NCBI GenBank assembly: GCA_964455375.1
Contig: CAYVXE010000028.1
Span: 1 to 42,814 of the forward strand
Length of the DNA: 42,814 nt
Direction: 5' to 3'
DNA from: CAYVXE01 sp964455375
Lineage (GTDB): Bacteria > Zhuqueibacterota > Zhuqueibacteria > Oceanimicrobiales > Oceanimicrobiaceae
Shown piece after piece: positions 33,491-41,039 of this stretch. Below the pieces are notes generated by a model, which had not been told where the DNA came from, ran no database searches, and worked only from the letters and a program-made list of their open reading frames with translations. Position numbers and translations under genes: made by a program. Numbering within the stretch: position 1 is the first letter of the stretch; the number at the start of each line of letters is the position of its first letter.

Positions 33491-33787
33491 ATGGAGTTTC
33501 AAGATATGGAACTTGAACAATTAGACATTTTAGAAAAAAAAATTTTCCAGGCTGTACAAATGATAGAAAATTTGCGTCTCAAAAATGAGGAACTTTCCAA
33601 ATTAAACCATGAATTACGTAACGAAGTGCATATTAAGGATCAGCGCATCGAACATTTGGAAGAGGAATTAAATAATGTTAATCAGTTGGCAAGCCAATCC
33701 AGCATTAGTAAGGAAAAGGAAGATCAAATTAAAAGTAAAGTTGAAAACATGCTTGTTAAATTAGAAGAACTTCAATATAATTTATAA
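33491..33787 (+). CDS. Small coiled-coil protein, possibly ZapB-like
   Basis: A 98-residue protein that is almost entirely heptad-like, with leucines spaced through LDILEKKIFQAVQMIENLRL, then NEELSKLNHELRNEV and HLEEELNNVNQL. No catalytic motif is present. Its position directly before zapA, its length and its coiled coil resemble the ZapB/FtsZ-ring stabiliser type, but coiled-coil similarity is weak evidence. A second possible start, ATG at 33506, would remove five residues. Confidence 0.7.
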   Translation: MEFQDMELEQLDILEKKIFQAVQMIENLRLKNEELSKLNHELRNEVHIKDQRIEHLEEELNNVNQLASQSSISKEKEDQIKSKVENMLVKLEELQYNL

Positions 33788-33828
33788 ATTACAGATTGTG
33801 CGAAATCGTTAAATTAAGCGAATAGCAA

Positions 33829-34137
33829 ATGGCTAAAAACGGCAGTGTTCTTAAAATCAATATATATGGCACAGAATATCCAATAAAAAGTGATGCAGAA
33901 ACCAACACCGAATATATAAAAAAGGTTGCTGCATATGTTGATCAAAAAATGCGTGAAATTGATCAAAGTACTGAAGCTAAATCACCCTTGAAAATAGCGA
34001 TCTTAGCTGCTCTTAATATTACGGACGAATTGTTTCAGGAAAAAAAAATCAACGAAACTTTGTTGGAAAAAATGGAAGATAAACTTAATAATTTAAACAC
34101 GTCTTTAGATGAAAGTCTAAGCAAGGAAATTTCATAA
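33829..34137 (+). CDS. zapA: Cell division protein ZapA
   Basis: A 102-residue ZapA, which binds and bundles FtsZ at midcell. The N-terminal domain VLKINIYGTEYPIKSDAETNTEYIKKVAAYVD, read as its parts KINIYGTEYPIKSD and YIKKVAAYVDQKM, with LKIAILAALNITDELFQ, is characteristic; the C-terminal helix (LLEKMEDKLNNLN) forms the tetramer coiled coil. It follows the coiled-coil gene by 41 bases. Confidence 0.88.
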   Translation: MAKNGSVLKINIYGTEYPIKSDAETNTEYIKKVAAYVDQKMREIDQSTEAKSPLKIAILAALNITDELFQEKKINETLLEKMEDKLNNLNTSLDESLSKEIS

Positions 34138-34220
34138 AGTCGTTATTAAATGTAACTTCCGTCTCGCTGTTTCTGCCTTAAGCCACAATCATTACAATTT
34201 TCTTTCCCAAGAGAACGCGT

Positions 34221-34262
34221 AGCTTTTCAAGTTCGCTTTTTAAGAATTTGCAAAAGTCAGCT
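34221..34262 (+). promoter_or_regulatory. Long hairpin in the leader of rny
   Basis: AGCTTTTCAAGTTC (34221-34234) can pair with GAATTTG and AAAAG-tc-AGCT (34244-34262) around a 9-base loop: two helices of about 7 base pairs separated by one bulged base, with a two-base bulge near the foot. No T run follows on the plus strand, so it is not a simple terminator. It ends 9 bases before the GGAG site of rny. Confidence 0.5.
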
Positions 34263-34283
34263 ATATTGACCTCGGAGATTATA

Positions 34284-35849
34284 ATGAATCATTTATGGAT
34301 AATTATTTGTATCGTTTCTTCTGCAATTGGCTTTTGGGCAGGGTGGCTGCTTAAACAGCACTTTGGTCAAATAAAGCTGGCTAAAGCTTCAAGTACTGCA
34401 AAAGATATTATTGAAGAAGCAAAGGGAGAAGCTGAAAATATTAAACAAGAAAAATTACTCGAAGCCAAAGAGGAAATATTTCAGAAAAAACAAGCTTTTG
34501 AAAGTGAAATCAAGAATAAGGAGAACGAATTTCACAAACGCAGAAACAAGTTATCTCAAAGAGAGTTGAACATTGACAGAAAGGTTGATCTATTAGATAA
34601 AAAAGAGCACGAGCTCAATAGTCGAAAGAGAAATTTAGATTTACAGAGGGAATTTATTAGCAAACGAGAAAAAGAGCTTGAAGAATTATTAAAGGAAGAA
34701 AATTTACGTTTAGAGAAGATTTCCGGGCTCAACAGCGAAGAGGCAAAAAAGCTGCAAATGCAGAATATGATTGAGCAAGCCAAACAGGAAACCGCCCTGG
34801 AAATTCAGGAAATCAGGGAAAATGCAAAAAAAACTGCTGATATCGAAGCAAGAGAGATAATTTTGCAAGCTGTACAAAAAAGCCAAATCAACCATGTTGT
34901 AGATACAACTGTTTCAATTCTTCATCTTCCGGATGATGAAATGAAAGGTAGAATTATCGGCAGGGAAGGGCGCAATATCCGGGCATTTGAAAGTGCCACC
35001 GGTATTGAGGTGCTTATTGATGATACACCTCAAACGGTTATTCTCTCCGGTTTTGACACAATACGCAGGGAAGTAGCAAAAACGTCCATGGAAAAATTAA
35101 TCTACGATGGAAGAATTCACCCGGGCCGTATTGAGGAGGTTGTGGCCAAGACGCAACAGGAAATTGAAGAAAAAATATTGGAAATTGGTGAACAAACCCT
35201 GCACGAAATTGGTCTTCATAATATGCATCCGGAACTTATTCGTCTTTTGGGCAGGCAACATTTCAGAACCTCTTACGGCCAAAACCTTTTATTGCATTCA
35301 AAAGAAGTAGCAACGCTTGCTGGGCAGATGGCTGCACAATTTGGTTTGGATATTACTTTAGCCAAGAGAGCCGGACTTTTACACGATATTGGTAAAACAG
35401 CAGAAGAGTACGGTGATACGCCATATTATGAAATAGGTGTTGAATTAGCCAAGAAATTCGGTGAAAGCACGGTTGTTCAAAATAGTATTGCTTGTCAAAA
35501 ACAATCATTCAATGAGGAAATTACATCACCAATATGTGTTTTGGTACAAATCAGCAATGCTATTTCCGTTTCTCGGCCCGGAGCGCAAAAGGAAATGCTT
35601 GAAAATTACATAAAGAGAATGCGAACTCTTGAAACCATAGCTAATTCTTTTCCGGAAGTCATTAAATCTTATGCAATTCAGGCCGGAAAAGAAATCCGGG
35701 TTATTGTTGAGCACTCTGTTGCAGATGATTCTAAAACTCAGATTTTAGCGGATAATATTGCTAAAAAATTAAAAAAGGAATTGGAGTTCCCCGGACAAAT
35801 TAAAATTACCGCAATCAGAGAATTCAGATCTGTGGATTTTGCAAAATAG
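34284..35849 (+). CDS. rny: Ribonuclease Y
   Basis: A 521-residue membrane-anchored endoribonuclease that starts mRNA decay. An N-terminal transmembrane helix (LWIIICIVSSAIGFWAGWLL) is followed by a long charged coiled coil (about residues 35-200), a KH domain with GRIIGREGRNIRAFESATG, and an HD domain with HSKEVATLAGQM and LLHDIGKTAEEYG, both metal His sites intact. The frame is open from 34248, but ATG at 34284 is preceded by CGGAG, begins directly at the membrane helix and is the typical start. ymdB follows 30 bases on, the same pairing as in many Firmicutes. Confidence 0.94.
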   Translation: MNHLWIIICIVSSAIGFWAGWLLKQHFGQIKLAKASSTAKDIIEEAKGEAENIKQEKLLEAKEEIFQKKQAFESEIKNKENEFHKRRNKLSQRELNIDRKVDLLDKKEHELNSRKRNLDLQREFISKREKELEELLKEENLRLEKISGLNSEEAKKLQMQNMIEQAKQETALEIQEIRENAKKTADIEAREIILQAVQKSQINHVVDTTVSILHLPDDEMKGRIIGREGRNIRAFESATGIEVLIDDTPQTVILSGFDTIRREVAKTSMEKLIYDGRIHPGRIEEVVAKTQQEIEEKILEIGEQTLHEIGLHNMHPELIRLLGRQHFRTSYGQNLLLHSKEVATLAGQMAAQFGLDITLAKRAGLLHDIGKTAEEYGDTPYYEIGVELAKKFGESTVVQNSIACQKQSFNEEITSPICVLVQISNAISVSRPGAQKEMLENYIKRMRTLETIANSFPEVIKSYAIQAGKEIRVIVEHSVADDSKTQILADNIAKKLKKELEFPGQIKITAIREFRSVDFAK

Positions 35850-35879
35850 TGTTTGAACTAATGGGAAAGAAGAATATTT

Positions 35880-36662
35880 ATGGCACTTAATGTCCTTTTT
35901 ATCGCGGATATTGTGGGTAAGCCGGGTCTGGAAATTACGACGAAATTATTACCCAAATTAAAAGAGAAGTATCATATTGATTTTTGTATAGCCAACGGTG
36001 AGAATGGCTGTGAAGGTAAAGGACTGACGGAAAAGATTGCCAGACAATATTTTAATTTAGGCATTGATGTAATCACAAGTGGCAATCATATTTGGAACAA
36101 TTGGGACATATTCGACTCCTTAAAAAGTAACCCGAGGATTTTGCGCCCGCTGAATTATCCCGAAGGTAATCTCGGGCATGGGTCGGTTGTCGTGGAACTG
36201 AAGAATGATTTAAAAATAGCCGTGCTGAATTTACAGGGGCGGACGTTTATGTTTGCAATTGATTGCCCCTTTAGAAAGGGGAGTGAGGAGGTTAGAAGAC
36301 TCCAAAAACAGACCAATATCATCGTTGTTGATTTTCATGCAGAAGCGACTGCTGAAAAAATTGCGTTGGGCTGGTACCTTGATGGTAAAGTCAGTGCAGT
36401 GTTGGGAACACATACACATGTTCCAACTGCTGATGAGCGAATATTACCTGAAGGTACTGCGTATATGACTGACGTTGGAATGACAGGGCCTATGGATTCG
36501 GTTATTGGTCTTAGAAAGGAATTAGCGATAAAGAGATTTATGCACCAAACACCGGTAAGATATAAACCGGCGACTGAAAATATGCAATTATGTTCTGTTG
36601 TAGTGAAAGTAAATGAAAAAACGGGGAAAGCCGAAAGTATTCAACGAGTGATTTTACCGTAA
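35880..36662 (+). CDS. ymdB: YmdB-type metallophosphoesterase
   Basis: A 260-residue calcineurin-like phosphoesterase of the YmdB family, described in Bacillus as acting on 2',3'-cyclic nucleotides. All landmarks are visible: FIADIVGKPG, ANGENGCEGKGLTE, TSGNHIWNN, VVDFHAEATAEK, GTHTHVPTADERI and MTDVGMTGPMDSVIG, which supply the di-iron ligands. It follows rny, with which it probably shares an RNA-turnover or biofilm-related role by analogy. Four bases separate it from folD. Confidence 0.9.
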   Translation: MALNVLFIADIVGKPGLEITTKLLPKLKEKYHIDFCIANGENGCEGKGLTEKIARQYFNLGIDVITSGNHIWNNWDIFDSLKSNPRILRPLNYPEGNLGHGSVVVELKNDLKIAVLNLQGRTFMFAIDCPFRKGSEEVRRLQKQTNIIVVDFHAEATAEKIALGWYLDGKVSAVLGTHTHVPTADERILPEGTAYMTDVGMTGPMDSVIGLRKELAIKRFMHQTPVRYKPATENMQLCSVVVKVNEKTGKAESIQRVILP

Positions 36663-36666
36663 ACGT

Positions 36667-37554
36667 ATGATGTCTGCACAAATCATAAATGGAAGGAAAA
36701 TTGCCGAGCAAATCAGGGATGAACTCAGACAGAAAATAAATATCTTAGCAACCAAAGGCATCGTCCCCGGTTTAGCGGTTCTGATAGTGGGGGAGAACCC
36801 TGCTTCGCAAATTTATGTCAAAATGAAGGCAAAAGCTGCCGCTGATCTGGGTATTTATTCTGAAACGCTTCGGATGCCGGCTGATGTGGAAGAATCAAAA
36901 TTATTGCAACAAATAGATGACTTAAACAGAAAAAACGATGTCCATGCGATATTGGTTCAATTACCTTTACCAAAGCATATCAATGATCAAAAAATTATTC
37001 AAGCAATTCTACCGGAAAAAGATGTCGATGGATTTCACCCGGTAAACCGTGGTAAACTCGTATTAGGAGAAGAGACCTTTGTACCATGTACACCGCTTGG
37101 AATTCAGGAATTATTGCTCAGATCACACCTGGAGCCTTCTGGGAAATATATAACCATCGTCGGTCGAAGTAAAATCGTCGGGTTGCCTTTGGTGTCAATG
37201 TTTTTACAAAAAAAAGAAGGGGCCAATTCCACGGTAACCGTCTGCCACACAGGTACACCAGACATCAGCTATTTTACAAAACAGGCGGATATTTTAATTG
37301 CTGCGATAGGTAAACCGGAAGTTATCAGAGGGAATATGGTCAAAGAAGGCGTCGTTGTGATCGATGTGGGAATTAATCGAATTAAAGATACAACGCAAGC
37401 AAAGGGTTATCGCCTTGTCGGTGATGTCGATTATGCTTCGGTGTCTCGGAAAGCGAAAGCAATAACGCCAGTTCCGGGTGGCGTTGGGCCTATGACTATT
37501 GCCATGCTCATGCAGAATACAGTAAAAGCTGCTTCCAAACAAATGCGCCTGTAG
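36667..37554 (+). CDS. folD: Bifunctional methylene-THF dehydrogenase/methenyl-THF cyclohydrolase FolD
   Basis: A 295-residue FolD that interconverts methylene-, methenyl- and formyl-tetrahydrofolate using NADP(H). The catalytic Lys lies in VKMKAKAAADLG; QLPLPKHIND, EKDVDGFHPVNRGKL, TPLGIQELL, the nucleotide motif VGRSKIVGLPLV and the end PVPGGVGPMTIAMLMQNT are standard. The start is a double ATG at 36667/36670. Remarkably, its last codons (CGC CTG TAG) are part of the following tRNA-Arg gene: the CDS overlaps that tRNA by 10 bases. Confidence 0.94.
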   Translation: MMSAQIINGRKIAEQIRDELRQKINILATKGIVPGLAVLIVGENPASQIYVKMKAKAAADLGIYSETLRMPADVEESKLLQQIDDLNRKNDVHAILVQLPLPKHINDQKIIQAILPEKDVDGFHPVNRGKLVLGEETFVPCTPLGIQELLLRSHLEPSGKYITIVGRSKIVGLPLVSMFLQKKEGANSTVTVCHTGTPDISYFTKQADILIAAIGKPEVIRGNMVKEGVVVIDVGINRIKDTTQAKGYRLVGDVDYASVSRKAKAITPVPGGVGPMTIAMLMQNTVKAASKQMRL

Positions 37555-37618
37555 CTCAATTGGATAGAGCGTTGGATTCCGGTTCCAAAGGTTGGGGGTT
37601 CGAGCCCCTCCAGGCGTA
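37545..37618 (+). tRNA. tRNA-Arg (CCG)
   Basis: A 74-base cloverleaf: acceptor GCGCCTG/CAGGCGT, D-arm GCTC/GAGC, anticodon stem TTGGA/TCCAA around TTCCGGT, T-arm GGGGG/CCCTC with TTCGAGC. The anticodon is CCG, reading Arg. The first ten bases of the tRNA are the last ten of folD, including its TAG. No CCA is encoded. A long terminator follows at 37684. Confidence 0.92.
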
Positions 37619-37683
37619 CAAAGTAAGTTTACATATTAACTTTTTTACAACTTTTAGTATCTGTTCTAAATTTCACTTTGGAG

Positions 37684-37730
37684 GGCAATTATATTTTTTT
37701 AGACAGTGAAAATATAATTGCCTTTTAATT
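37684..37730 (+). terminator. Strong terminator after tRNA-Arg
   Basis: GGCAATTATATTTT (37684-37697) pairs perfectly over 14 bases with AAAATATAATTGCC (37709-37722) around an 11-base loop, followed by TTTTAATTTT. It ends the long housekeeping run. A-rich flanks mean that it could also act on the minus strand. Confidence 0.85.
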
Positions 37731-37741
37731 TTGTCAAATTT

Positions 37742-37770
37742 TTGAGTTTGTTACCGAAAATATCTATATA
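37742..37770 (+). promoter_or_regulatory. Possible promoter of the TPR gene
   Basis: TTGAGT (37742-37747) and TATATA (37765-37770) are 17 bases apart, giving a leader of about 125 bases. A second candidate, TTGATT at 37829 with TAACTT at 37852 and the same spacing, lies nearer the gene. The whole stretch 37723-37900 is very AT-rich, so chance matches are likely; otherwise I see nothing in it. Confidence 0.3.
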
Positions 37771-37900
37771 AGATATTTATTATTATTTATTTATCTTTTT
37801 TATTCTTTATTACAATTTCGTAAATCGCTTGATTTTCATGACCTCATTCATTAACTTTTAAAACTAAACAATTATTTTCGTTAAGAAATACAGTGCTTTT

Positions 37901-39301
37901 ATGGAATCGACCCTTCAAAAACATTTCGCCGTGGTGATTGATTTAGCTAATATCAAGGAGATAAACGGCGAACTCCAGAATCTAGACAACTCGCATCAAC
38001 GGGATAATTTTGTCAATCAATTTTTCATGAAGCGATATGGTGAAGGGAAGGGAAAGCTGGAAATAATCCAGAAACAATCAAAAATAAAACTCTTGTGGCT
38101 TCAACCGGTTGTAAATGAGCAGGCGGACATCCTGCATCATGAAGCATTGAGATTTGCAAAAAACAGACAATTTAAGGAAGCCATCAGTCGTTGGGTTAAT
38201 GCCATTTCACAAAATCCGCTCGATCCTGATTATTATTTTAATCTGGGAATTGCATTTTTTGAAACAAAAAATTTTCTGGAATCTATTGAAAATTTAAAAC
38301 AATCGATAGAAATATGTCCCATATATTATAAATCACATTTAATACTTGGAACTGTTTTTTTAAAGGTAAGGCAATATGAGAACGCAGAAAAATATTTGCG
38401 GGAAAGCCTTGTTTTTTATCCAGAACATGCTTTAGCATATCTCAATTTGGGTGCTGTGTACAGCATTTTAAAACGATATGATGACGGTATAAAGATGTTT
38501 TTAAAGTCATTGCAAATTTCTCCAAAAGAAGTCAGAGCACATTTCGGTTTAGCAAAGATATACTCTATTCAAGGAAATGTTAACAAGGCTAACAAATACT
38601 TTAAAAATGTCATAGAAATAGATACAAACCGTCAATTGACCAACCATGCCAGACGTGCAATGTTGGCGATACCAGCAGCGACCTTGTCTTCACAAAATAG
38701 TGAAACAGCCTCTGTATCCAGCAGCTATTCAGAACCAATTTCCGCAGATACCGAAAAGTTTTATTTGGATGGGTATTCCGCTTTTTTATTTACTGATTAT
38801 GATAAAGCAATTCGCATGTATGAGCTTTATCTCCAAAAGAAGAGTGGCGATGATTTCGTTTGGTTCTCTTTAGGTGAATCTTATTTAAGGTGTAATCAAA
38901 TATTAAAAGCTGTGGACGCTTTCAAGAAGGCCATTCAAATAAATCCAAATAAGGGTTTGTATTACAAAGAATTGGCTATCGCATTCGACTATTTGAACAA
39001 AGAAAATGATGTTTTAGAGTGCGTCTTACAAGCACATAAACTTGGTAAAAAGGACAGTATTTCCAATACATTAATGGGAAAATATTTAAATAAACAGCAA
39101 AAATTCAGTGAAGCCACGGAACATTTGGAAAACGCATTAAAGCAAAATCCAAACAATCTTTTGGCTAAACTCAATTTGGCCATAGCTTATATGGAATCCA
39201 ATCAAAAAGATTTTGCTGTTAATCAATTACAGGAAATAATTCGAGCTTCCGTAAACAGTCCTTTAAAAATGAAGGCCGAATCAATCCTTGAAAAGCTATA
39301 A
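37901..39301 (+). CDS. Tetratricopeptide-repeat protein
   Basis: A 466-residue soluble protein without a signal peptide. Residues 1-75 (beginning MESTLQKHFAVVIDLANIKE) match nothing I recognise. From about 80 there are two blocks of TPR helices: HEALRFAKNRQFKEAISRW, YYFNLGIAFFETKNFLESI and LAYLNLGAVYSILKRYDDGI, then a Ser-rich linker near 265-285, and a second block with FVWFSLGESYLRCNQILKAV and AKLNLAIAYMESNQKDFAV. Such proteins are scaffolds; no partner can be named. The N-terminus could be a small strand-rich domain resembling anti-sigma-antagonist-like folds, but this is not supported by a clear motif. Confidence 0.8.
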   Translation: MESTLQKHFAVVIDLANIKEINGELQNLDNSHQRDNFVNQFFMKRYGEGKGKLEIIQKQSKIKLLWLQPVVNEQADILHHEALRFAKNRQFKEAISRWVNAISQNPLDPDYYFNLGIAFFETKNFLESIENLKQSIEICPIYYKSHLILGTVFLKVRQYENAEKYLRESLVFYPEHALAYLNLGAVYSILKRYDDGIKMFLKSLQISPKEVRAHFGLAKIYSIQGNVNKANKYFKNVIEIDTNRQLTNHARRAMLAIPAATLSSQNSETASVSSSYSEPISADTEKFYLDGYSAFLFTDYDKAIRMYELYLQKKSGDDFVWFSLGESYLRCNQILKAVDAFKKAIQINPNKGLYYKELAIAFDYLNKENDVLECVLQAHKLGKKDSISNTLMGKYLNKQQKFSEATEHLENALKQNPNNLLAKLNLAIAYMESNQKDFAVNQLQEIIRASVNSPLKMKAESILEKL

Positions 39302-39316
39302 AAACCGAGGCGGCCA

Positions 39317-39368
39317 ACAAAAACTGTGTTTGCGTATAATATATATTATGTAAACTGCCTGTTTTTGT
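39317..39368. terminator. Extended inverted repeat between convergent genes, likely bidirectional terminator
   Basis: ACAAAAAC (39317-39324) and GTTTTTGT (39361-39368) are perfect inverted copies. Between them GTTT/AAAC and the 14-base perfect palindrome ATAATATATATTAT continue the pairing. The element lies 15 bases after the TPR stop and before the end of the minus-strand tRNA-Pro unit, where a two-way terminator is expected. Confidence 0.55.
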
Positions 39369-39428
39369 CCGTTTCCGTCTCTCTCCTGAGTGTGTCTCGT
39401 TAGGAAAACATATCTTCCATAAATAATT

Positions 39429-39459
39429 AAGGCTCACTAATTCCAAGATTATGAGCCTT
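39429..39459 (-). terminator. Terminator hairpin of the tRNA-Pro unit
   Basis: AAGGCTCA (39429-39436) pairs with TGAGCCTT (39452-39459) across a 15-base loop. On the minus strand it lies 4 bases past the tRNA-Pro 3' end and is followed by AATTATTTAT, a modest T-rich tail. Confidence 0.6.
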
Positions 39460-39463
39460 TAAG

Positions 39464-39538
39464 TCGGGGCGCCCGGATTCGAACCGGGGGCCTCCACGTC
39501 CCGAACGTGGCGCGCTGACCGGACTGTGCTACGCCCCG
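39464..39538 (-). tRNA. tRNA-Pro (CGG)
   Basis: Reading the minus strand, acceptor CGGGGCG/CGCCCCG, anticodon stem CCACG/CGTGG around TTCGGGA, and T-arm CCCGG/CCGGG with TTCGAAT form a 75-base tRNA. The anticodon CGG reads Pro. The D-stem (GCAC/GCGC) has one A-C mismatch. CCA is not encoded. It lies 8 bases downstream of the DedA-type gene and may be processed from that transcript. Confidence 0.9.
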
Positions 39539-39546
39539 TATAGCAG

Positions 39547-40191
39547 CTAAATTTTGAATACAAATTTAATTAAAATAAATCCAAAAATCAACAAAATAAC
39601 GAAGAAAATAGCCAATAAATTAAAGTATTTATCGATAAATTTTTTGATAGGCGATCCAAATTTCCATATTAATCCAGCTATAAGAAAAAACCTTGCCGAT
39701 CTACCAATTGCGGAAGCCAAAACAAATCCTATAAAATTAATTTCGAAAACACCGCTGGAAATCGTAAAAATTTTATATGGAATAAATGTAAACCCTGCTG
39801 TAAAAACAATAAAATAATCCCATTTATTATACAAATCCTGTACTTTCGAAAAGGTTTCATGTGTAAATCCTGGAATATAGGTAAAGAAAAAATGGCTGGT
39901 AAGGCTCCACAAACTGAAACCAATATAATACCCAAACATCCCTCCTATTAAAGATGCTACGGAACAGATAAGTGCGTAATGAAAGGCCCTTTTTCGAACG
40001 GATATGATCAGGGCAATGAGCAAAATATCGGGGGGAATCGGAAAAAAAGATGATTCTGCAAAAGCTAAAACGAAAAGAGCGTATCCACCAAACGGCGTTT
40101 CTGCCCAATGTAGCACCCAATCATACAGTTTTCTGACGATATTTTTATTTGTTTGCTCTGGTTGGGTTGCAAGTTGTTCACTAATTGCCAT
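39547..40191 (-). CDS. DedA/YqaA-family (VTT-domain) membrane protein
   Basis: A 214-residue membrane protein with about five hydrophobic segments. ESSFFPIPPDILLIALI and GFTFIPYKIFTISSGVF with the distal AIGRSARFF are the conserved re-entrant and Arg-containing parts of the VTT/SNARE-associated (DedA) superfamily, in the YqaA branch. DedA relatives act as lipid flippases, for example for undecaprenyl phosphate; YqaA itself is uncharacterised. The gene starts 12 bases after the glycosyltransferase stop, so the two share a transcript; a polyprenyl-phosphate or lipid-linked sugar role would fit both. Confidence 0.85.
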   Translation of the reverse strand: MAISEQLATQPEQTNKNIVRKLYDWVLHWAETPFGGYALFVLAFAESSFFPIPPDILLIALIISVRKRAFHYALICSVASLIGGMFGYYIGFSLWSLTSHFFFTYIPGFTHETFSKVQDLYNKWDYFIVFTAGFTFIPYKIFTISSGVFEINFIGFVLASAIGRSARFFLIAGLIWKFGSPIKKFIDKYFNLLAIFFVILLIFGFILIKFVFKI

Positions 40192-40203
40192 TGAAATAAT
40201 CCT

Positions 40204-40902
40204 TTATTCTGGTTTTCTCCATAACATACTTTTTATAATGATACGAATAAATCTAAAAATATCAATCATGCGGATATAGCTATTTAGATTTGCTTGATAA
40301 ATTGCGGGGATGTTCACAAATCCAATCTTAAAACCACAAATTCCTGCTTTAATTAATATTTCGGATTCTAAATCATAATGATTTGCGGTTAATGCGAAAG
40401 TTTCAAAAATTTTTCTTTTATAAAGCCTGAATCCACATTGACTGTCAACAATTTTTTGTTTTATTCTAAGTGAAATGATTTTCGATGTTAGAGAATTACT
40501 CAGTTTTCTGTGAATTGGCATATTTTTATTTGAATTCATCCTTGAGGCAATTATCACATCAAAATCATGTTTAGAATAATAATCGAACAATAACTTTACA
40601 TCTTCCGGTTTATGCTGCAAATCCGAATCTATCGTTACTATTGCCTCTGCGTTTCTGTTAAGCGCTTCAGAGATGCCCGTTTTTAAAGCTGCGCCTTTTC
40701 CTTTGTTGTACTCGTGATGTAAGTCTATTATATCAAAACACTTAACTATGTTTTTTGTTTCATCAGTTGACCCGTCATCAACAATAATAATTCTCTCTCG
40801 AGATATAAATTTCCTTAGCCTGTGGACAACCTCTGCAACTGTAGCAGCCGCATTATAAGCGGGAATTACAACAAAAAGCTGTTCTTCAGAAACGGATCGA
40901 AT
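40204..40902 (-). CDS. GT2 glycosyltransferase (polyprenyl-phosphate sugar transferase-like), AUU start
   Basis: A 232-residue GT-A enzyme. It begins QLFVVIPAYNAAATVAEVV after eight residues, with the UDP/GDP-binding IIIVDDGSTDET, NKGKGAALKTGI and the metal-binding TIDSDLQHKPED, then SQCGFRLYKR in the acceptor part, typical of dolichol-phosphate-mannose-synthase-like enzymes. The frame contains no ATG, GTG or TTG until a TTG at 40620, inside the DxD motif, so that start would remove the active site. A TAG at 40917-40915 closes the frame upstream. Between them ATT at 40902-40900 stands 8 bases after GGAGG (40915-40911). An AUU start is therefore the best reading. The alternative is a mutated ATG, that is, a weakened gene or a base error. 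Confidence 0.8.
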   Translation of the reverse strand: MRSVSEEQLFVVIPAYNAAATVAEVVHRLRKFISRERIIIVDDGSTDETKNIVKCFDIIDLHHEYNKGKGAALKTGISEALNRNAEAIVTIDSDLQHKPEDVKLLFDYYSKHDFDVIIASRMNSNKNMPIHRKLSNSLTSKIISLRIKQKIVDSQCGFRLYKRKIFETFALTANHYDLESEILIKAGICGFKIGFVNIPAIYQANLNSYIRMIDIFRFIRIIIKSMLWRKPE

Positions 40903-40960
40903 TCTGCTTCCCTCCTACTCTACATCAAAAGATGTTGTATTTCCTCTTACTAAAAGTTTG

Positions 40961-40989
40961 AGTATACACAATATAGAGCATTAATTCAA
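40961..40989 (-). promoter_or_regulatory. Promoter of the glycosyltransferase-DedA-tRNA-Pro unit
   Basis: On the minus strand TTGAAT (40989-40984) and TATACT (40966-40961) have a 17-base spacer. The predicted start near 40954 leaves a leader of about 50 bases with a small ACATC/GATGT hairpin (40922-40935) ahead of the GGAGG site. Confidence 0.55.
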
Positions 40990-41039
40990 GGCATTTTAAA
41001 ATATGGGGAAAGCTCTTGGTGAGATTGTTTTATTGCAGA

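Noticed and set aside
34138..34283. Calling the zapA-rny spacer a 6S RNA gene outright
   Set aside because: The resemblance is one short string and position; I could not build the long closing stem and central bubble of 6S RNA, and the string also serves as the rny ribosome site.
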